From Nonomuraea polychroma (lineage in GTDB: Bacteria; Actinomycetota; Actinomycetes; Streptosporangiales; Streptosporangiaceae): a stretch of 64,000 bases of DNA. The number at the start of each line of letters is the position of its first letter. Positions within the stretch are counted from its first letter, which is position 1. A program made the position numbers and the translations under genes. This document shows positions 8,328 through 16,945 of this stretch, one piece after another. The stretch spans positions 3,472,001 to 3,536,000 of the forward strand of contig NZ_SAUN01000001.1 in NCBI RefSeq assembly GCF_004011505.1. The letters are read 5' to 3'. The notes under the pieces were generated by a model, which searched no databases, had not been told where the DNA came from, and saw nothing but the letters and a program-made list of their open reading frames with translations.

Positions 8328-9386
8328 GTGCGGCCTGCGGAGCTCGAGCGGGTGACGGTGGCCGAGGCGGCGGATCGTTATGTGGAGCTGGTGCGGGCCA
8401 GGACGGTGACGGGTGGGTTGTCGCCGTCGACGGCGGAGGTCTATGCGCGGGACGTGGCGACGCTGGTGGAGCTGGCCGGTGCCGAGGTGGTGCTGGACGA
8501 TCTGACGGGCCAGGACGTGGATGCGGTGTTGCTGGCGTTCGCGCGCAAGCCGGACGGGCGGTCGGCGGGCCGGTCCGGGCGGGCACCCGGTGCGGGGCCG
8601 GGTGCGGGCCGGGCGGTGGAGGGGGCGGTCGGGCAGTCGGCGTCGTCGCAGGCGCGGTTCCGGCGGTCGATCTCGGCGTTGTTCAAGCACGCGGTGCTGG
8701 CCGGGTGGGTGCAGATCAACCCGATGACGGCCTCGACGGTGACGGCTCAGGAGCGGGGCGGGTTGCGGCCGCATCGGCGGGCGTTGACGCGGGAGCAGGC
8801 TCAGGGGCTGATCGGGGCGGCGCAGACGGTGGAGCCGCCCGCTCCCGGTAAGCGGCGTGATCAGCGGACGGAGTTGCGTGACGGGCTGATCGTGTTGTTG
8901 CTGGCGACCGTCGGGCCGCGGGTGTCGGAGTTGGTGCGGGCGAATGTGGAGGATTTCTTCACCAACGACGGGGTGCGCTATTGGCGGATTTTCGGCAAGG
9001 GCGGGCGCACGCGCGATGTGCCGTTGCCGGACGACGTGGCGCGGGTGCTGCAGGCGTATCTGGAGCGAGGGCGGCCGGCGGTGCAGGACAAGGCGTTGTT
9101 GTTGTCGTGGCGGGGCCGGCGGCTGGCGCGGGGTGACGTGCAGGCGGTGATCGATCGGGTGCAGGCGCGGGTGGATCCCGATCAGCGGCGGTCGGTGACG
9201 CCGCATGGGTTGCGGCACACGACGGCGACGCATTTGCTGGCCGATGCGGTGGACATGGACGCGGTGCGGCGGGTGCTGGGGCACAGTGATCTGTCGACGC
9301 TGGGGCGTTATCGTGATGAGCTGCCGGGTGAGCTGGAGGTGGCGATGCGGTCGCATCCGCTGCTGCGGGGCACGCCGCCCGCCTGA
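8328..9386 (+). CDS. tyrosine recombinase (XerC/XerD-type integrase)
   Basis: A 352-residue site-specific recombinase. The N-terminal SAM-like core-binding domain contains SPSTAEVYARDVATLVEL. The catalytic domain has all six expected positions: Arg in GPRVSEL, Lys in GKGGRTR, HGLRH, His in LGHSDL and the nucleophile Tyr in STLGRY. A Gly/Ala/Arg-rich insert (about residues 80-105) breaks the N-terminal domain. The GTG start follows a GAGAGGGG-like site. No phage or plasmid genes flank it, so a chromosomal Xer-like role or an orphan integrase are both possible. It is separated from hypX-MurA by a terminator. Confidence 0.8.
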   Translation: MRPAELERVTVAEAADRYVELVRARTVTGGLSPSTAEVYARDVATLVELAGAEVVLDDLTGQDVDAVLLAFARKPDGRSAGRSGRAPGAGPGAGRAVEGAVGQSASSQARFRRSISALFKHAVLAGWVQINPMTASTVTAQERGGLRPHRRALTREQAQGLIGAAQTVEPPAPGKRRDQRTELRDGLIVLLLATVGPRVSELVRANVEDFFTNDGVRYWRIFGKGGRTRDVPLPDDVARVLQAYLERGRPAVQDKALLLSWRGRRLARGDVQAVIDRVQARVDPDQRRSVTPHGLRHTTATHLLADAVDMDAVRRVLGHSDLSTLGRYRDELPGELEVAMRSHPLLRGTPPA

Positions 9387-9606
9387 CCGGCAGGTCGTAT
9401 GCGTGGGTGGCGGTGTCGGGGCCATCACCCGCGCCGGACCGGCCGGGCCGCCCGTCCGCCCGGCTCCTGTTCAAGACCGCTGGGCGGGCCGCCTGTGTCT
9501 CCTCGGCTGTCGAACCTGAGAAGCCTCATGACCACGGCGACCGTCGCCGTGATGAGGGCTGACCGTCCGCGCACGGTCCCTGGGAAGGCGTGCGGGGTAG
9601 CCTTCC

Positions 9607-9662
9607 CAGCCGGGCAGCCGGGCAGCCGGGCAGCCGGGCAGGCGGGCAGGCGGGCAGGCGGG
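9607..9662. repeat. 8-bp tandem repeat, 7 units in two blocks
   Basis: Four copies of CAGCCGGG are followed directly by three copies of CAGGCGGG. The two variants form homogeneous blocks, as expected from slippage after a single substitution. The array lies in the gap between the recombinase and the MerR-PP2C gene, about 20 bases before the putative promoter. Confidence 0.85.
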
Positions 9663-9683
9663 CAGGGTCCACCCGCCGTGGTG

Positions 9684-9717
9684 TTGACCTTCCCCTTGGG
9701 TGAAGCAGCAGCATTGT
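9684..9717 (+). promoter_or_regulatory. putative MerR-type promoter/operator
   Basis: TTGACC (-35) is followed by the imperfect dyad CTTCCCCTTGGGTGAAG (9689-9705) and a weak -10 (around 9710-9717). A dyad filling an over-long spacer is the hallmark of MerR-family operators, and the next gene encodes a MerR domain. The -10 assignment is uncertain. Confidence 0.5.
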
Positions 9718-9753
9718 CGGCACCGGCCGCGGTGGCCGGGACGAGGAGGAGTG

Positions 9754-10866
9754 GTGCGGCTGCTGACGATCGGGGCGTTCGCCCAGGCGGCGCGGCTGTC
9801 GCCGAAGGCGTTGCGGCTGTATGACCAGCTCGGGTTGCTGCGGCCGGCCGCGGTGGACGGCGAGTCCGGATATCGGTTCTACGATCCGGCGCAACTGGAG
9901 CGGGCCCGGTTGATCGCCTGGCTGCGGCGGCTGGGTATGCCGCTGGCGCGTATCCGGCGGGTGTGCGACCTGCCGGCGCCGGCGGCGGCCGAAGAGGTCG
10001 CCGGCTACTGGGAGCAGGTGCTGGCCGAAACCGCCGCACGCGGGCAGTTGGCCACCTTCCTCGTCGACTATCTGTCGGGGAGAGGAAGCACCGTGGAGGA
10101 GACGGCGACCATACTCGGGATCCGTTACGCCGCCCGGTCGGAGTCGGGACTGGTGCGCACGAGCAACGAGGACACCGCCTACGCCGGTCCCCGGTTGCTG
10201 GCGGTGGCCGACGGGGTCCGCGGTTCAGCGGGGGACCTGGCGAGCGCGGCGGCCATCGACGCGCTCAAACCGCTGGAGACCCTGGCCGTACCGGCTGAGG
10301 ACCTGCTCGGTGTCCTCGCCGACGCGGTGGGTGAAGCCGAGCGGGCCATCGGGGAGATCGCCGCGTCCACGGCGTCGGGTGAGGCGGTCACCACGCTGAC
10401 CGCGTTGTTGTGGGCGGGTTCCCGGCTGGCGCTGGTGCACATCGGTGACACGCGGGCGTACGTGGTGCGTGACGGCGAGCTGTTCCAGATCACCCATGAC
10501 CACACCTACGTGCAGGGGCTGGTCGACGAGGGCCGGCTGACCGCGGAGGAAGCGGCCTCGCATCCGCAACGCTCGCTGCTGGCACAAGCGCTGACCGGCA
10601 CAGGCGGCGCCCGGCCGCAGCTGTCGCTGCATGGGGCCGTGGCCGGTGACCGGTACCTGCTGTGTTCCGACGGGCTGTCGGCCGTCGTGCCGGACGGATC
10701 GCTGCGTGAGGTGCTGACCGGGCCGGGTGCTCCCCAGCAGGTGCTCGACGAGCTGGTCGCGCGGGCGTACGCGGCCGGCGCCCCCGACAACATCGCGTGC
10801 GTCGTCGCCGATGTGGTGAGCCTGGAGAGGGCGGCCGCGGCCGATGCCGGCGGTAGCGGACAGTGA
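9754..10866 (+). CDS. MerR regulator fused to a PP2C-type protein phosphatase
   Basis: The 370-residue product begins with a MerR DNA-binding domain (LLTIGAFAQAARLSPKALRL, YDQLGLLRPA, SGYRFYDPAQLERARLI) and a short dimer helix to about residue 110. A Ser/Thr phosphatase domain follows, with SGLVRTSNEDTAY, LLAVADGVRG, HIGDTRAYVVRDGEL, LLCSDGLSAVVPD and DNIACVVAD supplying the PP2C metal-binding aspartates. Of the two GTG codons after GAGGAGGA I chose 9754 for spacing. The stop overlaps the next gene's GTG by 4 bp, so the MFS transporter is translationally coupled and a likely target. How phosphatase activity and DNA binding are linked is not visible. Confidence 0.85.
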   Translation: MRLLTIGAFAQAARLSPKALRLYDQLGLLRPAAVDGESGYRFYDPAQLERARLIAWLRRLGMPLARIRRVCDLPAPAAAEEVAGYWEQVLAETAARGQLATFLVDYLSGRGSTVEETATILGIRYAARSESGLVRTSNEDTAYAGPRLLAVADGVRGSAGDLASAAAIDALKPLETLAVPAEDLLGVLADAVGEAERAIGEIAASTASGEAVTTLTALLWAGSRLALVHIGDTRAYVVRDGELFQITHDHTYVQGLVDEGRLTAEEAASHPQRSLLAQALTGTGGARPQLSLHGAVAGDRYLLCSDGLSAVVPDGSLREVLTGPGAPQQVLDELVARAYAAGAPDNIACVVADVVSLERAAAADAGGSGQ

Positions 10867-12164
10867 TCAGGTCAGCAGCACGATCGCTCGGCGCCTACAC
10901 GATGGATCGCCGCCCGCTGGCCGTCGCCGCCTACCGGCGGCTGTGGGTGGCGTCGGCGGTGTGCGCGGTGGGCGGTTCCTTCAGCGTGGTCGCCGTACCG
11001 GCGCAGCTCTTCACCGTGACCGGTTCCTCGGCGGCCGTGGGCGGCGCGGGGGCGGTGTCGTTCGTGGCGTTGGTCGTGGCGGCGCTGTGGATCGGTGCCC
11101 TCGCCGACGTCATGGACCGGCGAAGAGTGTTGCTGGCGGCTCACAGCGGTCTGGCGTTGACGTACGCGGGCTTGTGGATCCACACCGTGCTGGGCGGGCG
11201 CTCTGTTGCCGTCTTGATGATGTTGGTGGCCTGTCAGGGGCTGACCTTTGGGGCGATCATGACGACGATGGGCGCCGTGGTGCCCCGCCTGGTACCGGTC
11301 GAGCTTCTCCCGGCGGCCAACAGTCTCATGTCTCTGACCCGCTACGCCGGGTCCATCCTCGGTCCGGTGCTGGCCGGTGTCGTGATACCGGCTGTCGGGC
11401 TGGGGACGCTGTACCTGTGCGACGCCGTCGCACTGCTGGCCGTCGTGTGGGCCGTCGTCAGGCTGCCACCGCTGCCGCCCCTGCCGCACCCGGCCGGGCC
11501 ATCGCACGATCCGGACGCGCAGTGGCGCACGCGTCGTCCCACGATCGGCCAGGTAGTGGCCAGTTTCCGGTACGTGGCGGCCAGCCGGTTGCTGGTGGCG
11601 GTGCTCGCGGTGGATCTCGCGGCGATGGTCTTCGGCATGCCGATAGCCCTGTTTCCGGAGCTTGCCCAGCACACCTACGGGGGCTCTGCGGGAGGTGGCC
11701 TGGAGCTGGGGTTGCTCTACGCCGCCTATCCGGCCGGGGTTGTCACGGCCGGCCTGTTGTCGGGGACGTTCACCCGCGTTCGTCGCCACGGTGCGCTCAT
11801 GGCGGCGGCCGCCGCAGCGTGGGGCGTCACCGTCGTGGTCCTCGGGCTGGCCGCACAGCTGTGGGTCGCGCTGGCAACGCTCGTCATCGGCGGTGCTGTC
11901 AACTTCGTGCTGAGCACCTTCCGCAATGCCATCACCCAAGCGCACACCCACGACGCCATGCGCGGCCGGATCCAGGGATCGCTCACCGTCGTCCTGTTCG
12001 GTGGTCCCCACATCGCGAATCTGCTGCACGGGGCCGCCGCGTCGATCCTCGATCCCCGCATGGTGATCTGCGCCGGCGGGCTGCTCACCACCGTGACCGT
12101 GGCGGCCATCGCGTGGGCCGTGCCAGAGCTGCGGAACTACACCCCTCGGCACCATGATCTCTGA
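10863..12164 (+). CDS. MFS transporter (EntS-like)
   Basis: A 433-residue, 12-segment transporter with the motif GALADVMDRRRVLL after segment 2 and an LTRYAGSILGPVLAGVV segment typical of the enterobactin-exporter-like branch of the MFS. It starts at GTG 10863, overlapping the MerR-PP2C stop by 4 bp. The substrate is unknown, but the coupling suggests export in response to the ligand sensed by the MerR protein. An internal ATG at residue 14 (MDRRPLAVAAYRRLW) is an alternative start. Confidence 0.85.
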   Translation: MIRSAARSLGAYTMDRRPLAVAAYRRLWVASAVCAVGGSFSVVAVPAQLFTVTGSSAAVGGAGAVSFVALVVAALWIGALADVMDRRRVLLAAHSGLALTYAGLWIHTVLGGRSVAVLMMLVACQGLTFGAIMTTMGAVVPRLVPVELLPAANSLMSLTRYAGSILGPVLAGVVIPAVGLGTLYLCDAVALLAVVWAVVRLPPLPPLPHPAGPSHDPDAQWRTRRPTIGQVVASFRYVAASRLLVAVLAVDLAAMVFGMPIALFPELAQHTYGGSAGGGLELGLLYAAYPAGVVTAGLLSGTFTRVRRHGALMAAAAAAWGVTVVVLGLAAQLWVALATLVIGGAVNFVLSTFRNAITQAHTHDAMRGRIQGSLTVVLFGGPHIANLLHGAAASILDPRMVICAGGLLTTVTVAAIAWAVPELRNYTPRHHDL

Positions 12165-12274
12165 CCACTGGGCTCCACGTGGCGGTCAGCCCCTCCCCTG
12201 CAGGTGCCAACCCCCCGGTGGCCGGAGCGCGGACGACGCCGGCCGCCGGCAGGAGGGGTGGTGTCGGGTCGGTG

Positions 12275-12778
12275 TCACTGCGGAAGGCGGCGTTGCAGGA
12301 GCATGCCGGGCCACTCCCCCACGGTGAAGGGCTGGACGCGGGTGAAGCCGCAGCTTTCGTAGTAGGCGACGAGGCGGCCGTCGTCGCCGGCGTAGCAGTC
12401 GACGCGCAGCAGCGGCAGGCCCAGGGCGCGGGCGTGCTGCGCGGCCCAGTCCAGGAGGGTGCGCCCGACCCGGCGGCCGGCGTGGCGGCGGTCGGTGACC
12501 AGGGCCTGGACGTAGAGCTCGGGTTCGGTGGCGGGGGTGACGTAGTCGTGGGCGGGGCCGACGACGACGCAGCCGGCGGGGGTGCCGCCGATGTCGGCGA
12601 TGCGCATGCCGCCGCTTTCCGCCCAGTGGGTGATCTGCTGGGTGCGGCGGGGGTCGCCGGTGAAGGGCCGGCTGCCCCACTGGCCGGTGCGTCCTTGGGC
12701 GGTCAGCCAGGCGACGGCGCTGTCGAACATGGCCAGCACGGCGGGGATGTCGCCGGTAGTCCCTTCGCGGATGTCCAC
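12275..12778 (-). CDS. GNAT family N-acetyltransferase
   Basis: A GNAT of about 167 residues. It has the N-terminal substrate half, the central ELYVQALVTDRRHAGRRVGR pantetheine/pyrophosphate-binding motif and a C-terminal LPLLRVDCYAGDDGRLVAYY followed by ESCGFTRVQPF. The start is probably the GTG at 12778 (VDIREGTTGDIP); the frame is open further upstream but reads as noise. It uses acetyl-CoA to acylate a small amine or antibiotic; the substrate cannot be told. It is adjacent to a truncated hydrolase in the same orientation. Confidence 0.8.
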   Translation of the reverse strand: MDIREGTTGDIPAVLAMFDSAVAWLTAQGRTGQWGSRPFTGDPRRTQQITHWAESGGMRIADIGGTPAGCVVVGPAHDYVTPATEPELYVQALVTDRRHAGRRVGRTLLDWAAQHARALGLPLLRVDCYAGDDGRLVAYYESCGFTRVQPFTVGEWPGMLLQRRLPQ

Positions 12779-12795
12779 GCGATCACTGTAGGGGG

Positions 12796-13008
12796 TCACG
12801 TGCGCGGGGTCTCCGGCACCTGCGCGTGGAAGGCGGCGATCCGGGCCCACATGAGCCGTGGATTGGCGTACAGGGGGAAGTGCCCGCACTGCGGGATCTC
12901 GGCGAGCTGGACGCCGGCTGAGGCCGGTCGCGGCAGGTAGGACAGGGAGGCGTTCTGCTCGCCGTACATGAACATCCGCGGGAACGGCAGGGTCAGGAAC
13001 GTGGTCAA
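12796..13008 (-). pseudogene. alpha/beta-hydrolase C-terminal remnant
   Basis: The 70 codons before the stop at 12796 read as the end of an alpha/beta hydrolase: PRMFMYGEQNASLSYLP (strand 7 region), then EIPQCGHFPLYANPRLMW with the catalytic His in CGHF, and a final amphipathic helix. Upstream of about 13008 the frame loses all family character as it enters the L,D-transpeptidase gene. The N-terminal domain with the nucleophile is missing, so this is a truncated remnant. Confidence 0.65.
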
Positions 13009-13076
13009 TGCGGCGTTCCTTGGCGGCGCGGGGCGACGACCATCTGCGGTGGCCGCGGCGCTCCGGGTGCGGCGGG

Positions 13077-14276
13077 TTAGGCCTTGCCGTTGAGGGCGCT
13101 GCCCTTCTTCCACTCCTTGAACGACATCTGCCAATAGCCCCAACCGTTGTTCCATTCCAGGTCGCGGTCGGTGCCGACGATGGTGACGACGTCGCCGCGC
13201 TGGACGTTGTCGTAGAACCATTTGGCCTGGTCGGGGCGGGCGTTGATGCAGCCGTGGGAGACGTTGCGCACGCCTTGGGCCCAGACGTTGTTCTTGGCGT
13301 GGACGTACTCGCCGGAGTTGGAGATGCGGACGGCGTGGTTGATCATCACGTCGTAGTAGCCGGGGTCGCCCTTCTTGCGGCCGGGGGAGATCATGCGGAC
13401 GGGGTTGCCGCGTTCCATGGTGAGGTGGACGCCGGAGGTGGTGGTGTATTCGCGGGTGGTGGCCATGCCGGCGCTGATGCGCATCGACATCACCCGCTTG
13501 CCGTCCTTGTAGACGTACATGCGCTTGGTACGGGTGTCGACCTTGCTGATCTGCTTGGCGCCGATCGTGAGGGTGGCGGTGTAGTCCTTGGTGCCGTACA
13601 GGCCTTTGCCGCCCTTGATGCCGGTGATGTTGGCGTTGAACTTCACCTTCTGGTGGGCGGGCCAGTATTCGGCGGTGCGGTAGATGACCTTGGAGTCGTC
13701 GACCCAGCGCCAGGCGCCTTCGACGGGCTTTTCCGCGTCGACTTCGAGGGCGCGTTCGATGGTGGCCTTGTTGGCGACGGGCTGGTTGAAGGTGACGATG
13801 ATGGGGGCGCCGACGCCGACGGTCTCGCCCTTGGCGTTGGGGGTCACGTCGATGACCTGCAGGGCGCGCTCGGGTTTGGCCGTGGTGAAGGCGCTGGTGG
13901 CGGTGGTGGCGCCGGCCTTGGCGGTGACGGTGTAGCTGGTGGAGGGCTTGAGTGGCGTCTTGGACACCCATCGGGTCTTGTCGGCGTTGAAGCGGCCCTC
14001 GATCTGCTCCTCGCCGGCGGCGACGGTGACGTCCTCGAGGGCGCCTCCGGCGGCGGCGACGGTGATCTTCTTCTCAGGGCTGACCTTGGCGCTGCCCTCG
14101 GCGGGGGTGATCGTGACAGTGGGGGCCTGGGGGGTGGCCGTGGTGGCGGTGGTGTCGGGTACGCCGGGATCGGCGGCGGTGGTGGTTCCGCCGTTCGAGC
14201 AGGAGGCGGTCAGGGCGGCCGCGGCCAGCAGCGCGACGGAGGCGGCCGGTTTCCTCCATATGGGCGTAACGTTCAA
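13077..14276 (-). CDS. L,D-transpeptidase lipoprotein with N-terminal Ig-like domains
   Basis: A 399-residue peptidoglycan cross-linking enzyme. The start is the TTG at 14276, just after a GGGGGAGAGG site. The signal peptide ends in a lipobox (ALTASC), so it is anchored outside the membrane. Two bacterial Ig-like domains follow: one with VTPNAKGETVGVGAPIIVTF and a YWPAHQKVKF strand. The YkuD catalytic domain is about residues 255-375 with the active-site Cys in VSHGCINARP. A C-terminal tail, WNNGWGYWQMSFKEW, is typical of actinobacterial Ldt proteins. It forms 3-3 cross-links that resist most beta-lactams except carbapenems. Confidence 0.9.
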   Translation of the reverse strand: MNVTPIWRKPAASVALLAAAALTASCSNGGTTTAADPGVPDTTATTATPQAPTVTITPAEGSAKVSPEKKITVAAAGGALEDVTVAAGEEQIEGRFNADKTRWVSKTPLKPSTSYTVTAKAGATTATSAFTTAKPERALQVIDVTPNAKGETVGVGAPIIVTFNQPVANKATIERALEVDAEKPVEGAWRWVDDSKVIYRTAEYWPAHQKVKFNANITGIKGGKGLYGTKDYTATLTIGAKQISKVDTRTKRMYVYKDGKRVMSMRISAGMATTREYTTTSGVHLTMERGNPVRMISPGRKKGDPGYYDVMINHAVRISNSGEYVHAKNNVWAQGVRNVSHGCINARPDQAKWFYDNVQRGDVVTIVGTDRDLEWNNGWGYWQMSFKEWKKGSALNGKA

Positions 14277-14293
14277 GACTGTCCTCTCCCCCA

Positions 14294-14312
14294 GGGGTGC
14301 CAAAGGCACCCC
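14294..14312 (-). promoter_or_regulatory. stem-loop in the L,D-transpeptidase leader
   Basis: An 8-bp perfect stem (GGGGTGCC and GGCACCCC, loop of 3) ends a few bases before the GGGGGAGAGG ribosome-binding site of the transpeptidase gene. On the transcript it is preceded by a T-run, so it is not a normal terminator. It could instead influence access to the ribosome-binding site. Confidence 0.4.
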
Positions 14313-14400
14313 AAAAACCTTAATGCTCCTGCATGTAAGACGACGAATGATTTGGGAGAGTTCGGTCACATTTAGATCACTTGTTGTGGTAAGGCGCAGG

Positions 14401-16704
14401 TCAACGCGGCGTCAGGCGGTGGGTGAGGCCGGTGTGCCGCCGTCCGGCGCCCTTGGTGCGGATCGCCTGCGCCAGCGCCCGGCGTGAGCCGACGATCACC
14501 ACGAGCTTCTTGGCGCGGGTGATGGCGGTGTAGAGGAGGTTGCGCTGCAGCATCATCCAGGCGCTGGTGGCCAGCGGGATGACGACGGCGGGGTATTCGC
14601 TGCCCTGGGAGCGGTGGATGGACACGGCGTAGGCGTGGGCGAGCTCGTCCAGCTCGTCGAAGGCGTACTCGACCGCTTCGTCCTCATCGGTCAGGACGGT
14701 GAGCTTGTGCTCGTCGGGCCGGATGTCGGTGACGATGCCGACGGTGCCGTTGAACACCCCGGCCGCGCCCTTGTCGTAGTTGTTGCGCAGCTGGGTGACC
14801 TTGTCGCCGACGCGGAAGACGCGGCCGCCGTAGCGGCGTTCGGGCATGCCCTCGCGGGCCGGGGTGAGGGCTTCCTGCAGGGCGGCGTTGAGCGCGCCGG
14901 CGCCGGCGGCGCCGCGGTGCATGGGGGCCAGGACCTGTACGTCACGGCGGGGGTCGAGGCGGAAGCGGCCGGGGATGCGGCGGGCCACGACGTCGACGGT
15001 CAGGGCGGCGATGTCCTCCGGCTCCTCGCAGGGGAACAGGAAGAAGTCCTTCATGCCCTCCAGGACGGGGTGGTGGCCGGTGTTGACGCGGTGGGCGTTG
15101 ACGACGACGCCGGACTGCTGGGCCTGACGGAAGACCTGGGTGAGCCGGACGCGGGGGACGTCGGCGGCGGCCAGCAGGTCCTTGAGCACCTCGCCCGCGC
15201 CGACCGACGGCAGCTGGTCGACGTCGCCGACGAACAGCAGGTGCGCGCCCGGGGCGACGGCTTTGACGAGCTTGTTGGCCAGCAGCAGGTCCAGCATGGA
15301 GGCCTCGTCGACGACGACCAGGTCGGCGTCCAGGGGGTTGTCGCGGTCGAAGGTGGCCTCGCCGCCGGGCCGCAGCTGCAGCAGGCGGTGGACGGTGGTG
15401 GCCTCGTGGCCGGTCAGCTCGGCCAGGCGTTTGGCGGCGCGGCCGGTGGGGGCGGCCAGGATGACGCGGGCGCGTTTGGCGCGGGCCAGCAGCACGATGG
15501 AGCGTACGGTGAAGCTCTTGCCGCAGCCGGGGCCGCCGGTCAGCACGGCGAGTTTCTCGGTCAGGGCCAGGCGGACGGCCTGGCGCTGCTCGGGGGCGAG
15601 CTCGGCGCCGGTCTGGGCGTGCAGCCAGGCCTCGGCCCGCTCCCAGTCGACGTCGGCGAAGGCCTTGAGCCGGTCGTGGCCGCTGCGCAGCAGAGTGAGC
15701 AGGCCGGAGGCCAGGGACTGCTCGGCGCGGTGGAAGGGCGGCAGGTAGACGGCGGGCAGCACGGTGTCGCCGGCCGGGACGGGCTCGCGGATGACGCCTT
15801 CATCGGCGACGAGCTCCTCCAGGCAGGCGGCGACGAGATCGGCGGGCACCTCGAGGATCTTGACGGCGTCGGCGATGAGGTTGGGGACCGGCAGGAAGCA
15901 GTGGCCGTCGTCGGCGGCCTGGGACAGGGTGTAGCGCAGGCCGGCCTTGACTCGTTCGGGGCTGTCGTGCGGGATGCCGACGGCCTGGGCGATGGTGTCG
16001 GCGGTTTTGAAACCGATCCCCCACACGTCGTCGGCCAGCTGGTACGGCTGGGTCTTGACGACGGAGACGGACTGCTCGCCGTACTGCTTGAAGATGCGCA
16101 CCGCGATCGAGGTGGACACGCCGACGCCCTGCAGGAAGATCATCACCTCTTTGATGATCTTCTGTTCGTCCCAGGCGGCGGCGATCATCTTGGTGCGTTT
16201 GGGGCCCAGGCCCGGGACCTCGGTCAGGCGTTCCGGCTGCTGCTCGATGATCTCCAGGGTGTCGGTGCCGAAGTGGTCGACGATCCGCTCGGCCATCTTC
16301 GGGCCGATCCCCTTGATCAGGCCGGAGCCGAGGTAGCGGCGGATGCCTTGGATGGTGGCCGGCAGGACGGTGGTGTAGGACCACACCTCGAACTGGCGGC
16401 CGTAGCGGGGATGGGAGGTCCAGCGGCCGTGCAGCCGCAGCGACTCCCCCACCTGAGCGCCCAGCAGGGGGCCGACGACGGTCAGCAGCTCGGAGCCGGA
16501 GCGTTCGGTCGCGACGCGGGCGATGGTGTAGCCGGTGTCCTCGTTGGCGTAGGTGATGCGTTCAAGTACTGCGCTCAAATTGGTAGCGACATCTTTGGAA
16601 CCCGCGTCCGGGCTCCCCTCAGGCCTCCCCACACCGACGAGACTAGGGCAGATCTTCAGCGCCGCGACACCTACCGCCCGGCCGCTGAGACAGCGGTCTA
16701 TCAT
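14401..16704 (-). CDS. recD2: RecD2-type ATP-dependent DNA helicase
   Basis: A helicase of about 740-767 residues. The N-terminal region has an OB-like domain and two helix-hairpin-helix units (GLIKGIGPKMAERIVDHFG, VPGLGPKRTKMI). The SF1B motor has Walker A GGPGCGKSFT, Walker B VVDEASMLD, FVGDVDQLPSVGAGEVLKDL, LTQVFRQAQ and the C-terminal YAVSIHRSQGSEYP. Family knowledge: RecD2 is a 5'-3' helicase acting without RecBC in DNA repair. The exact start is unclear: the region before VATNLSAVLERITYANED is unconserved, and the GTG at 16632 is an alternative to the ATG at 16704. It is divergent from a small gene and a PadR gene. Confidence 0.9.
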   Translation of the reverse strand: MIDRCLSGRAVGVAALKICPSLVGVGRPEGSPDAGSKDVATNLSAVLERITYANEDTGYTIARVATERSGSELLTVVGPLLGAQVGESLRLHGRWTSHPRYGRQFEVWSYTTVLPATIQGIRRYLGSGLIKGIGPKMAERIVDHFGTDTLEIIEQQPERLTEVPGLGPKRTKMIAAAWDEQKIIKEVMIFLQGVGVSTSIAVRIFKQYGEQSVSVVKTQPYQLADDVWGIGFKTADTIAQAVGIPHDSPERVKAGLRYTLSQAADDGHCFLPVPNLIADAVKILEVPADLVAACLEELVADEGVIREPVPAGDTVLPAVYLPPFHRAEQSLASGLLTLLRSGHDRLKAFADVDWERAEAWLHAQTGAELAPEQRQAVRLALTEKLAVLTGGPGCGKSFTVRSIVLLARAKRARVILAAPTGRAAKRLAELTGHEATTVHRLLQLRPGGEATFDRDNPLDADLVVVDEASMLDLLLANKLVKAVAPGAHLLFVGDVDQLPSVGAGEVLKDLLAAADVPRVRLTQVFRQAQQSGVVVNAHRVNTGHHPVLEGMKDFFLFPCEEPEDIAALTVDVVARRIPGRFRLDPRRDVQVLAPMHRGAAGAGALNAALQEALTPAREGMPERRYGGRVFRVGDKVTQLRNNYDKGAAGVFNGTVGIVTDIRPDEHKLTVLTDEDEAVEYAFDELDELAHAYAVSIHRSQGSEYPAVVIPLATSAWMMLQRNLLYTAITRAKKLVVIVGSRRALAQAIRTKGAGRRHTGLTHRLTPR

Positions 16705-16713
16705 TCCTCACCC

Positions 16714-16896
16714 GTGGTCAAACCAGATGTCCAGCCGGGCGAGGTCTGGTACGTCGTCACCCGAGGCGGCGCAGCGGTCGGGAGGCTGCCCGGCTACTAC
16801 CAGCTACGCGAGTTGACAGACCTCCTGGAAACGCTCGGCCTCCACCTCGCTGATCTTCGTGAGGCCGGGGCTGACACTCAAACAGGTAGCGCCTAG
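16714..16896 (+). CDS. small hypothetical protein
   Basis: A 60-codon frame from GTG 16714 (MVKPDVQPGEVWYVVTRGGA, then LPGYYQLRELTDLLETLGLH) with a natural-looking mix of strand and helix, no low complexity and normal codon use. It overlaps the possible N-terminal extension of recD2 on the other strand by no more than a few bases, depending on that start. There is no obvious ribosome-binding site and I recognise no family. Its end lies 50 bp before the PadR gene. Confidence 0.4.
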   Translation: MVKPDVQPGEVWYVVTRGGAAVGRLPGYYQLRELTDLLETLGLHLADLREAGADTQTGSA

Positions 16897-16945
16897 ATTC
16901 TCCATCCAGGTGGAACTGTAACCAGCCCCTAGTTAGAGTTAGAGC

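Noticed and set aside
9607..9662. Possible CRISPR-like array
   Set aside because: Units are 8 bp and contiguous, with no spacers and no cas genes anywhere in the window. It is a simple slippage repeat.
14276..14400. Cyclic di-AMP riboswitch upstream of the L,D-transpeptidase
   Set aside because: Such switches occur before cell-wall enzymes in actinomycetes, but the leader is too short and shows only one small stem, without the needed conserved core.
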